From: Nitrospiria bacterium
GTDB lineage: Bacteria; Nitrospirota; Nitrospiria; JACQBZ01
Direction: 5' to 3'
NCBI GenBank assembly: GCA_919901335.1
Contig: CAKKOZ010000083.1
Location: 1-18,686 of the forward strand
DNA: 18,686 bases
Shown here: piece after piece, positions 8,301 to 15,100 of the stretch
How the letters are laid out: each line of letters opens with the position of its first letter
Position numbering within the stretch: the stretch's first letter is position 1
Translations under genes and position numbers: made by a program
Notes under the pieces: generated by a model
Databases searched by the model: none
Seen by the model: only the letters and a program-made list of their open reading frames with translations
What the model was told of the DNA's origin: nothing

Positions 8301-8399
8301 TCCACTCTGCTCACTCTCGTGTTGCTGCCCACCCTGTACGCCTGGCTGGAAGGGCGGGCGGAACGTCAATTACAGTCTGCCTCGGAGGAACGTGCATGA
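5310..8399 (+). CDS. czcA: Heavy-metal efflux RND permease (CzcA/CusA family)
   Basis: This 1029-residue inner-membrane proton-driven pump has the full RND layout: helix 1 near residue 12, a large periplasmic loop, helices 2-6 (about 335-500), a second loop, and helices 8-12 to the end. It works as a trimer that expels metal ions through the adaptor and duct encoded upstream. The fourth helix reads AIAIGILVDAAVVIVEN (394-410), with proton-relay residues Asp402 and Glu409. Classical CzcA has DFG at the start of this motif, whereas the Ala-Ile-Gly-VDAA form is that of Cu(I)/Ag(I) pumps such as CusA. The CusA metal methionines are not clearly kept: Ile560 stands at the first position, and the other two align ambiguously. 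The substrate is therefore open. GGGAGGGG (5294-5301) is a strong ribosome site; the gene overlaps the DUF3240 start by 4 bases. Confidence 0.95.
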   Translation: MIASLIRFSLIQRLMILLLAVALTMGGLWAFRTLPIDAFPDIAAPQVQVIVKAPGLSPTEVESRITFPIETEMQGLPRQTVLRSTTKYALSIIIIDFEDGTDIYWARQQVAERLNQVWSELPAGVEGGLGPITTPLGEGYMYRVEGAGYSNQELRRIQDWVIRPRLRTVDGVADVNSLGGEVKVFEVVADPDALLAHGLGLDDLETALKNNNRNAGGDRINRNNEVLLVRTVGQLQGLEDIRSITVATRNGTPVHVGDVAEVRINSMTRYGAVTADGRGEVVTGLALLRKGANSRATVDGVKREFEAIKATLPEGVRIVPFYDRTELVTEAVWTVEKALGEAVVLVLLVLIVMLGNLRAALTVALILPLSVLFTFIMMRLFGVTANLMSLGGLAIAIGILVDAAVVIVENIHTQLSHAPRGVSRLHLVYRAALEVATPVISGVLIIIVVFLPLFSLSGLEGKMFTPLAVTISFALIGSLLLSLTVIPVLASLLMRGGAEDDGRVLTTLKRAYLPVMGWALENRKIAVGGAMGFLVIAAVLFPMIGKEFMPVMDEGTTVIIIEKLPSISLERSLALDEPYQKAMMELPEVIGVVSRTGADELRMDPMGLYQTDNFLITKPRGQWTVSLEKFQEKLREKLGRFVGIDYAFTQPIDMRVSEMLTGVRAAMAIKLYGDDLKVLEEKSRQIEILVSGVPGAVDVFRSPLSGQIYLQIEIRPQAIARFGINIEDINQLVEVAVGGRVVTEVIQGNQRIGVLLRYPERARTSPAAIGALWVETPRGEKIPLGSLADLKEVDGPVGIARESAKRQVVVQANVEGRDVVGFVDDVRATISREVKLPPNYYVTYGGQFENQQRAAKRLSLVVPISITLIFVMLFTTFRSLRQAGLIILNIPFAMIGGVIGLYVSGLYLSVPASVGFITLFGVAVLNGVVMVSYFNQLREAGRSVLEAVTQGAERRLRPVLMTALIASLGLMPLLFATGPGSELQRPLAVVVIGGLFTSTLLTLVLLPTLYAWLEGRAERQLQSASEERA

Positions 8400-8704
8400 A
8401 AAACCTGACACTGATTATTCACACGAACGCCCAGCAGGATCTGGCCGATCGGCTGCGAAGTCTGGAACAGGTACAGGGCTTTACCTTCAGCCATGTGGAA
8501 GGACACGGCACCCATGTCGAGGAGGATCCCTTTCTGTCGGCGCGGGACAAGGTGGTCGGCTACACGCCACGGGTGCGGGTGGATATCTTGCTGGAGGACG
8601 CCGATGCGGAGACGGTGCTCGAAACATTGGCTACGACAAGCAGCAGCGTTCTTGGCCAAGGGATCTACTGGATCACAACGGTTGAGAAGAGCGGGCGTTT
8701 GTAG
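8396..8704 (+). CDS. DUF3240 family PII-like protein, czc-associated
   Basis: This 102-residue soluble protein matches the DUF3240 family, which has a PII/CutA-like ferredoxin fold and is commonly found at the end of CzcCBA-type operons. The family pattern is visible: an N-terminal strand (LTLIIHT), then VQGFTFSHVEGHGTH, a basic segment near 50-60 (RDKVVGYTPRV), the strand VRVDILLED, and the final IYWITTVEKSGRL. His33, His37 and His40 lie in the loop that in PII proteins binds ligands, so metal sensing or trafficking is a reasonable inference. No function is established to my knowledge. Its ATG overlaps the pump stop (ATGA), so its amount is tied to that of the pump. It is the last gene of the plus-strand block. 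Confidence 0.87.
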   Translation: MKNLTLIIHTNAQQDLADRLRSLEQVQGFTFSHVEGHGTHVEEDPFLSARDKVVGYTPRVRVDILLEDADAETVLETLATTSSSVLGQGIYWITTVEKSGRL

Positions 8705-8713
8705 CAGGAAATG

Positions 8714-8731
8714 GGAGGATGAATAACCTCC
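8714..8731. terminator. Possible hairpin between convergent genes
   Basis: GGAGG (8714-8718) and CCTCC (8727-8731) enclose an 8-base loop in the 37-base gap between the end of the czc operon and the end of the minus-strand CopD-like gene. It is placed as expected for a two-way terminator, but neither side has a real T-run, so it is weak. Confidence 0.25.
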
Positions 8732-8741
8732 ACGCAGCCTT

Positions 8742-9185
8742 CTAATGGGCGTGTCGAAGGAATGCCGCGGTCAGTATGATGAAGACTCCCAAGATGAACG
8801 AAATGTTGGCATAGGGAACGGCTTGTTCGCCGGCCTCGGGCGGGTTCGATTTATACAGCACGTTCAGAAGGTAGATGCTCGCAAAGGCCGTGACCAGGAG
8901 CAGCTTGAAGCCCAACAGGATCACCCAGATCTTTGAGGCCGTCCCCATGTCCTGGAGGGAAAAATGGACATTGAATCCGCCGGTGATCAGGATTAAGGCC
9001 AGAAGGATCCCCGACATTCTGAAATAACGTTTCCGGACGTCCTGGAAAAAGACCTTCGTGGATTCATGCGGGAATTTCCCTCTCAAGGCGGGTGTCAAGG
9101 TCATCACAATGAAGGCCAGGCCTCCGATCCAGATGACGACCGAGATCAGGTGAAGCCAATGATTGATCGAGGTGAGAACGCGCAT
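8742..9185 (-). CDS. Small CopD-like four-helix membrane protein
   Basis: This 147-residue protein has four predicted helices (about 9-31, 56-72, 85-108, 126-142). The opening HWLHLISVVIWIGGL (9-23) and the later GGFNVHFS and SKIWVILLGFK segments match the CopD domain; residues 160-270 of the CopD at 1159-2205 show the same order of features (WxH, WxGGL, a Gly-rich helix, then K-I-L/W). His9, His12, His40 and His74 could bind heme or metal. Single-domain CopD-like proteins of this size are usually annotated as hypothetical. Its ATG shares one base with the stop of the preceding Usp/PCP_red gene (TGATG), so the two are translationally coupled and probably act together. Copper transport should not be assumed; a b-type cytochrome-like role is also possible. 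Confidence 0.8.
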   Translation of the reverse strand: MRVLTSINHWLHLISVVIWIGGLAFIVMTLTPALRGKFPHESTKVFFQDVRKRYFRMSGILLALILITGGFNVHFSLQDMGTASKIWVILLGFKLLLVTAFASIYLLNVLYKSNPPEAGEQAVPYANISFILGVFIILTAAFLRHAH

Positions 9186-11155
9186 CAGGCGCTCGGCCGT
9201 TCTTCGGCCGTCTTGGCCGCTTTGAACTTCGCAAGCATCTCGGTGAGCGCGGCCGGATTCTTCATCGCCTCTTCCATCGCTCGCTTGCTTTCTTCGATGC
9301 CGGCATTCGCGACGTCAAGCGTGATGATGTCCGTGCCCACTTTATGCGCATGCTGCTCGATCATCCCGCGTGTGCAGTCGCGCATGTAGCCCGTTGGAAC
9401 CTTCTCGAGTCGGGCAATCGCTTCCGGAGTCCAGTTGAGTTTATCCACGGCCAGAACCTCGCTTAAAACCAAGCCTTCACTCTCCAGAAGCGGAACGGCA
9501 AACTCTTTCGTGATGACCGACAGGCCTTTCTTGCGGCCCGTTTTGTCGACCTTCGCCTTGGCGCGCCGCCGTTGGAAGCCCGGCGGAATCATCCGTAGAA
9601 CTTTTCGTGCTTCGTCCGTCCATTGGAGTTGAACGTCGTCATAAGCCGTTTCGGTTTCAAGGCCGCCCTCGGCCTTCGCGGCGGCTTCAAAGATCGTTTT
9701 GTCGAGATATTTGAACTGCTCGCCCCCCGCGTTACAGATGGGGCACTGCACCGGTTCCGCCCCTTTGGCTGTGTATCCACAGCTCTGGCAGACGTAATAA
9801 CTAACCGGTTGAGTCGCTGTTTCCGTTTCGGGAACCTGTGAGACCATGCCGGCCATTCCCTGGCCCATCAGATCGGCCACGACCCCGTCGCTGGCGGTCA
9901 TTTTATCCCGATCAATTCCTGCGGCGTCCAGTTGCTTGCCGAGATTTTTCATGGCGTCAATGGCCGATTTGGGGAGAATGTCGCCCATGGCTGCGTCCAC
10001 CACGGTATTGCTGATGATGGTGAACCCTTTTTCGATCGCGTACCGGTAGACCGCGGTCTTGGCCATGCCCCGTGCGAAGGACGGGACCCTGTCCATTCGG
10101 CGAAGCGCCTCTTCCGTCCAGGCCACCGTGTATTCCGCAAGCGCATCAATGGGCGGAACGAACTTTCGGCTTGAGATCAGAACATTGCAAGGGACGAGAC
10201 GAAGCAGGTTCTCGGTGTTGCTGCCGACGTCCATGTCCTCTTCCGAATGCACGCCGATCCGGCCCATGATCAGCAACCAGGGCTTCTCCTTGCGGACATA
10301 CTGAAGGACTTTATCAAACGGTTTTCCATCCAGCAGTGCGATCTTGATTTCAACCCCTTCTTCTTCCGCGATTTTTTTCGATATCTCAAGATGGGACTGG
10401 TAAATTTTCGCCAGTCCGCTGTCGATCACCTCTTCATGAAGCTTTTCCTGCTGTTTGAACCGGAAAACCTTTCCGGCTTCCTCGGAGAGGACACCGGCGA
10501 TGCTGTTGAACATGGCGTAGTGGAAATAGGGATCGAAGGCCGAGACGGCATGAACTTCGCAGTTCAAGGCCTTGGCCAGGGTCAGGGCGGTTTTGAGTCC
10601 GCCGAACGACTGGGCGCTGCCGTCCATCGCGACCGTGATCTTGCCTCCGCCGTTGAGCGGCTTGAGGTCCTTCACAATAAAAATATCGGCCGATCGGACA
10701 CGGCGCACGGCGCGTTCGGTGACGCTGCCGATCATGCTGTCCTTTACCGCGCCAACGCCCAACGCCCCCATCACGACCAGGTCATAGCCGTTTTCATTGA
10801 TATCGTCCACCAGGACCTTAAAGTTTTTACCCTCGAGCGATCGTTTCTCCAGGGGGATGTTGTCAGCGGCGCATTTCTTTTCAACGACGTCCAGATAAGA
10901 ATCCGTGATGATTTGAAGCCCACGGGTGATGAGCGAATCGTGAATCTTCCTCTGGCGGTCGAGTTCCTGTTCATCGTGGTATTCTTCCGGGAGGCCCGCT
11001 TCCATTTGCTTGAATCGGCGGTCATGCAGTTTTGCGGCATAAACATGGCTGCTGACCACCTTGGCGCCGAACTGCTTGGCCAGACGGACGCCGATATCGA
11101 TGGCCATGTTGGAATGGTCGGAATTGTCAACCGGAATGTAGATCTGTTTGTACAT
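9185..11155 (-). CDS. Tandem Usp protein fused to PCP_red and rubredoxin-like domains
   Basis: This 656-residue soluble protein has an unusual domain string. Two universal stress (Usp) domains come first (about 1-163 and 171-330). Both keep the ATP-binding pattern G-x2-G-x9-G-S: GALG...GS at 130-144 and GRIG...GS at 298-312. Next is a PCP_red domain (about 345-392, WTEEALRRMDRVPSFARG), the small C-terminal domain known from light-independent protochlorophyllide reductase subunit B. A rubredoxin-like knuckle follows (YVCQSCGY and CPIC; Cys456, 459, 471, 474), then two more diverged PCP_red-like repeats (about 511-555 and 574-620). No chlorophyll gene is near. An energy- or redox-sensing role is inferred from nucleotide and iron domains in one chain. 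ATG 11155 has an AGGGGG site 6 bases upstream (11161-11166). The stop is coupled to the CopD-like gene. Confidence 0.92.
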   Translation of the reverse strand: MYKQIYIPVDNSDHSNMAIDIGVRLAKQFGAKVVSSHVYAAKLHDRRFKQMEAGLPEEYHDEQELDRQRKIHDSLITRGLQIITDSYLDVVEKKCAADNIPLEKRSLEGKNFKVLVDDINENGYDLVVMGALGVGAVKDSMIGSVTERAVRRVRSADIFIVKDLKPLNGGGKITVAMDGSAQSFGGLKTALTLAKALNCEVHAVSAFDPYFHYAMFNSIAGVLSEEAGKVFRFKQQEKLHEEVIDSGLAKIYQSHLEISKKIAEEEGVEIKIALLDGKPFDKVLQYVRKEKPWLLIMGRIGVHSEEDMDVGSNTENLLRLVPCNVLISSRKFVPPIDALAEYTVAWTEEALRRMDRVPSFARGMAKTAVYRYAIEKGFTIISNTVVDAAMGDILPKSAIDAMKNLGKQLDAAGIDRDKMTASDGVVADLMGQGMAGMVSQVPETETATQPVSYYVCQSCGYTAKGAEPVQCPICNAGGEQFKYLDKTIFEAAAKAEGGLETETAYDDVQLQWTDEARKVLRMIPPGFQRRRAKAKVDKTGRKKGLSVITKEFAVPLLESEGLVLSEVLAVDKLNWTPEAIARLEKVPTGYMRDCTRGMIEQHAHKVGTDIITLDVANAGIEESKRAMEEAMKNPAALTEMLAKFKAAKTAEERPSA

Positions 11156-11171
11156 TCATGCCCCCTAATGG

Positions 11172-11201
11172 ATCATCGACTGGTAGCCATGTGATGGTCA
11201 A
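11172..11201 (-). promoter_or_regulatory. Weak sigma70-like promoter for the Usp/PCP_red gene
   Basis: Read on the minus strand, TTGACC (11196-11201) is followed after 18 bases by GATGAT (11172-11177), about 17 bases before the start codon. The -10 matches only four of six, and the resulting leader would be very short, so this is a tentative call. Confidence 0.22.
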
Positions 11202-11210
11202 GCCGTACTT

Positions 11211-11232
11211 CCCGGGCCGGCTGGCCCTAGGG
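11211..11232 (-). terminator. GC-rich hairpin between the zinc-ribbon gene and the Usp gene
   Basis: CCC (11211-11213) pairs with GGG (11230-11232) and GGGCC (11214-11218) with GGCCC (11223-11227), with a GGCT loop and a 2-base bulge. It lies in the 150-base gap 11156-11305. It could end transcription of the zinc-ribbon gene, but no T-run follows on the minus strand; it might instead be a protein-binding dyad. Confidence 0.3.
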
Positions 11233-11305
11233 TGAGGCTTTTAAGAAATAGAATGGTAGCACGGTCCTGTTCCTAAATCAACCGTGTTGTAAGGAATGAA
11301 CACAT

Positions 11306-11629
11306 TTAATCCCTCACCACGGCGACTTCTCCACCGCTGCCGCCCTTGACCGGCAGCGCCTTTTGGCATTTCGGGCATTTAACATAGACCAGGTTGTCAA
11401 ATAATCCAATGCTGTAATGATGCGCCAGCATGTCAAATTGGGTTTGACAGCTCGGGCAGACTGCAACGTAGCGGTCGGCCGCCGTCCGGATCCTGGCTTC
11501 CATCTCGGCGAGGGTTTTCTGAAGCAGCTCGATCTGGGTCTGAATCCGATCCACCTGCTCCTGCAGATCCTGGACGGACCGCTCGGGAGCGGTCTGTTGG
11601 ATCTTTTTGGCTTTGGATTCAACCGCCAT
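11306..11629 (-). CDS. Small coiled-coil protein with C-terminal zinc ribbon
   Basis: A 107-residue soluble protein that I cannot assign to a named family. Residues about 17-50 form a heptad-like coiled coil rich in Gln, Glu and Leu. They are followed by two CxxC knuckles, CPSC (58-61) and CPKC (85-88), 23 residues apart, with a hydrophobic segment between them. This layout is a typical zinc ribbon, so the protein probably dimerises through the coiled coil and binds zinc. It resembles small regulators or assembly factors, but nothing in the sequence fixes a role. The start at 11629 has GGAG about 11 bases upstream. It lies between two operons on the same strand, with a possible promoter of its own and a hairpin after it, so it may be transcribed alone. 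Confidence 0.78.
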   Translation of the reverse strand: MAVESKAKKIQQTAPERSVQDLQEQVDRIQTQIELLQKTLAEMEARIRTAADRYVAVCPSCQTQFDMLAHHYSIGLFDNLVYVKCPKCQKALPVKGGSGGEVAVVRD

Positions 11630-11676
11630 GATGAACTAAACTCCTTTTTTCCCATACTGAAAATGATCGGAACTGT

Positions 11677-11705
11677 ATCATAAGATATGTGGAAATACAA
11701 TATAA
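11677..11705 (-). promoter_or_regulatory. Possible promoter for the zinc-ribbon gene
   Basis: On the minus strand TTATAT (11700-11705) is followed after 17 bases by TATGAT (11677-11682, five of six matches), 48 bases before the start at 11629. The surrounding gap 11630-11762 is clearly more A/T-rich than its neighbours. No terminator is visible in it for the operon that ends at 11763. Confidence 0.38.
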
Positions 11706-11762
11706 ACCGTCTGAAAACCGGGTGATGTTCTTAAGCCGGAAGATCTAACATTAATAAGAGAA

Positions 11763-12170
11763 TCAGGTGGTCTTGGCCTCTCTTTGTTTTAGAAGCTCCC
11801 GCCATTTCTCGGGGCCTTCCTCGATCTTGAAATTCTTCGTTGCGATGAAGGTCCCGTCGTGATAGAGATTGACCTTAAATTTCCCTCCGCCGTATTTTTC
11901 AGACAGAAAATTTAAAAAGGACGCCGGCTCGAGCAGCGGCTCAAAATCCGTGTAGCGGTACATGTCCAGGTCCAGAAACTGGATGATCATCCCGACCTTG
12001 TCGCTGATCATGATCTTGATATCAAAATCCCGATGCATCCTCTGATAACGGGACTGCATCTCTTCCAACGGCATGGCGCCGGTGGACGCCGTCCTTGTAA
12101 TCTTGCGGACGTATTCCTGAAACATGTCCCACATCCAATCGTGATGAATATTGTACTCCGGGGATGTCAT
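11763..12170 (-). CDS. Hypothetical protein, last gene of the NorQ/NorD-like operon
   Basis: A 135-residue soluble protein of a family that I do not recognise. It has no signal peptide, membrane helix or cysteine pair. The N-terminus is aromatic and His-rich (HHDWMWDMFQEY, 9-20), followed by a charged helical region with many Met and Arg (about 36-50), then alternating beta-like stretches (DIKIMISDKVGMIIQFLDLD; FKVNLYHDGTFIATKNF) and a charged C-terminal helix. The strand-rich core would suit a small alpha/beta partner domain. It starts 19 bases after the NorD-like stop, with GGAGG (12181-12185) as ribosome site, so it is almost certainly the fourth gene of that operon. A role as substrate or accessory factor of the ATPase/VWA pair is inferred only from position. 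Confidence 0.78.
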   Translation of the reverse strand: MTSPEYNIHHDWMWDMFQEYVRKITRTASTGAMPLEEMQSRYQRMHRDFDIKIMISDKVGMIIQFLDLDMYRYTDFEPLLEPASFLNFLSEKYGGGKFKVNLYHDGTFIATKNFKIEEGPEKWRELLKQREAKTT

Positions 12171-12189
12171 CTCTTTTCAACCTCCGTTG

Positions 12190-15100
12190 TCAGGTCGTCA
12201 ACCGCCGGTAGATCCGGGGCAGCTTGTCCGGCAGCGTGGCGACCTGGTCAATGATCGTGTGGCTGACCTCGCCGTACATCTCGGTGACATACCGGCTGGC
12301 CTCCTGATCAATCGTGATGCAGTAGGGATGGATGCCGCGCCTCCGGGCTTCTTTAAGCGCCCTCTTGGTGTCCTGAAGCGAATGGTCGCCGGCGTAGCCC
12401 GTATCGAGGGGTTTCCCGTCGCTCAACAAAATGAGAAGGCGGGTTTTGGCCGGTTGCCGTTCCAGTTTGGCCGCCGCGTGGCGGATGGCGGTTCCGTCAC
12501 GGTTCTGGTTTAACGACCGCATCGCGCCGATCCGTTCATGGATAGCGGCATTCAGCGCGTCTGAGAAGTCTTTGATGATGTAGAAATCCACCCGGTCCTT
12601 TGAATCCCCGGAGAAACCGTAGATGGCAAACGGGTCGCCCACGGCGTGAAGGGCCTCTGCCATCAGGATCAGCGCCTCCTGTTCCACCTCGATCACGCAT
12701 TTTCGGGCGGACGCGATCTGCCGGCTGGTCGAGCCGCTCATATCGATCAGGAAAGCGACCGCCACATCCCGCAGTCGTTTTTCATTCCTGATGTAGAGCG
12801 TGTCCTGAGGCGTTCGGCCGTTCCGTAATTCAGTGCGGGCTTCGATGACCGCGTCCAAGTCGAGATCGTCACCGTGGCTCTGTCGTTTCATTTTTCGAAA
12901 GGCCTCCGGCCGCAAGCTCTGGAAGCGGCGTCGGAGCAAACGCAGAACCGGTCCGTGGGAGGACAGGGTCTGCTGGACGATCAGACTGGATTCAGGCCGT
13001 ATGCGGTGTTCATAAAGGCGGCACCACTTGGGGCGGTATTCCTGCGCTCTCTCGTCCCATTCGTCATAAAAGAAGACGGGATTTCCGGATGCCTCAAGAT
13101 CCATCGGACGAGTGGATCCGGTTTTGGTTCCAGAGTCCGGAATATTTTCCTTTGCTGCCGCTTCCGTTCGACCGTCCTGAAGGATTTGATCCCGAGACTC
13201 CGACCGCGGAGCCGATGGGAGCGGTCCGGAACCCAGGCGAGCCGGATCGACCGGAACCGTCGCATCGTCCGAGTGGAACCGGACCCAGTCGGGATGCATG
13301 ACTCCACGGTAAGACAGTGTCGAGGGAGACGGAGCGGTTCCTCGTTGGTCCGGGGAGGAGGCCTGTTCGGTTGAATCGTCTGGGGATTTTTCCTGCATGC
13401 CGAGCGGGTCGGTTTCGCCCCGGACGTTCGGGAAACGGCGGAACTGTTCCTCTAAAAACCGGTATAGCCGGGCCAGTACACGAAGCGAATCGGTGGCGGT
13501 GGCCGACGGTTTCTTTAGCTCCAGTAGAAGATCATACGCGCCCGAGACGGTCTCGGCCAGTTCCAGCGGGGCTTCCGTGGTATCCGTGATTGAAAGTTGG
13601 AGCAGGGCTTCATGAACGGCGGCCCGCGGGGGGAGGCCTTCCAGCGGGGGCCGTGACTGAAGATCCAGGGCCACGATTTGGTCCATATCACGGCGAACCC
13701 CGGGATATTCAGCCCGAAGATGGAAGTCAACCCGTGCATCTTCCAGAAGGGTCCAGAGCGATCGGGCCCAGGATGGATTCGGAAAGAGGCCGAAATAGTC
13801 CGCGGCTGTTTGAAGCGGTCGGTCGGACGAGGGCGATCGCCCGTATTCCGCCGCCACCGTTTCGATCACGTCCTTCATCTTGTCCAGATCCGGTTCATAC
13901 GTGCCGAATTCAAGATGTCCCGCCTCATGCAGCGTGGTCATCTTGTACAGTCTGAAATTATCATCGTCGTTCGGAAACAGCCGGATTCGGTCCGGCAGGT
14001 AAATCGTCCGTCCATCGGTGGCGGGGGAGTCGCCGATCGTCTCGCGGAGTTTCGCCGGCAGGTCCGTGGTCGGCCGGATTACGATGGACCGTCCGGACAG
14101 GCCCTCGGCATAGAGGGTCAGCGTCCGGCTGATTGTCTTGAGTAAGATCCCGCCGATCAGCCGCTCGGTCGTGTCCCGCCCGGTTTTTGATCGGCCGCTG
14201 AAATAGGCCTTGGCCCGCTCGGGATTCTTGGCCAGAAGGGAAAGCCCGGCGTCAACCCAGGTGATGAAATCGGTCGGGTTATGTTCTATTGCCTGGAAGA
14301 TTTTTGATCCCTCCCGCAGATAGTCCAGAACGATGGATGGGTCCCGGCTCCCCGATGTAATCGCATCGGCCAGCCGCCGGCCCTCCGACAGGAACAGCCG
14401 GCGATGAATCGGGGAGTCAAATTCCCGTAAAATCGTTGGGCCGGTCCGAAGATAGGCCATGCCGTCGTCGGCCGATTTTCGGGCCAGAACCGTTCCCAGC
14501 TCCAGAAACGGCCGTCGTAGGTCTGCGGGCTCAAGACCTGACAGGGTCTCGGGGCTGAGCCGGAAATATTCGATCACTTTCAGATAATCGGGTTTTCCGA
14601 GTGCGTTCGGCCGGACGAGATGCCGCCCCAGTTGAACCCAGAGCGGGAGGTCGGCAACCGGAATTTGGTGCAGGACCTCCGGGCTGATCCGGAAATACTC
14701 GACGGCCAACACTAAATCCTCTTCCGCCAGCTGTAGGCCCGTCTCCATCCAGGCGGTCTGATCGGCCGTTCCGATCCCGGCCGGCAGTTGAGGGCCGGCC
14801 CGGATAAAGTCCATCACGACGCCGTAATGACCGTCGCTCAATTCCAGTCCGAGCGTCAGGAGCGGCAGCCGTCTTGCGGGGTCGGTCATGGCCAGGAGGT
14901 CGGGGCTCTCCAAAAAATATTTCTGCGCCGCCGTGGACGACTGGGAGGAGATGGACGTGCCCAGATCCAACCAGGCAAGGGACTGAGCCGGCGCGAGGGT
15001 TTGCAGTATGCGGGTGAGGTTTCGAACTCCGGCGGCGGCCGCTTTGGGAGCGGTTGAGAGCAATTCTTCCAGAAGTTCAAGCAGCGTGCTCCGGTCGGAC

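Noticed and set aside
9296..10123. Chlorophyll or bacteriochlorophyll synthesis from the PCP_red domains
   Set aside because: None of the catalytic subunits (BchL, BchN, BchB main domain) is present; the small domain occurs here in a stress-protein fusion.
10247..11194. 315-codon open frame on the plus strand opposite the Usp/PCP_red gene
   Set aside because: It is the complement of a gene with clear domains, has no recognisable domain of its own and no ribosome site; long antisense frames are expected at this base composition.
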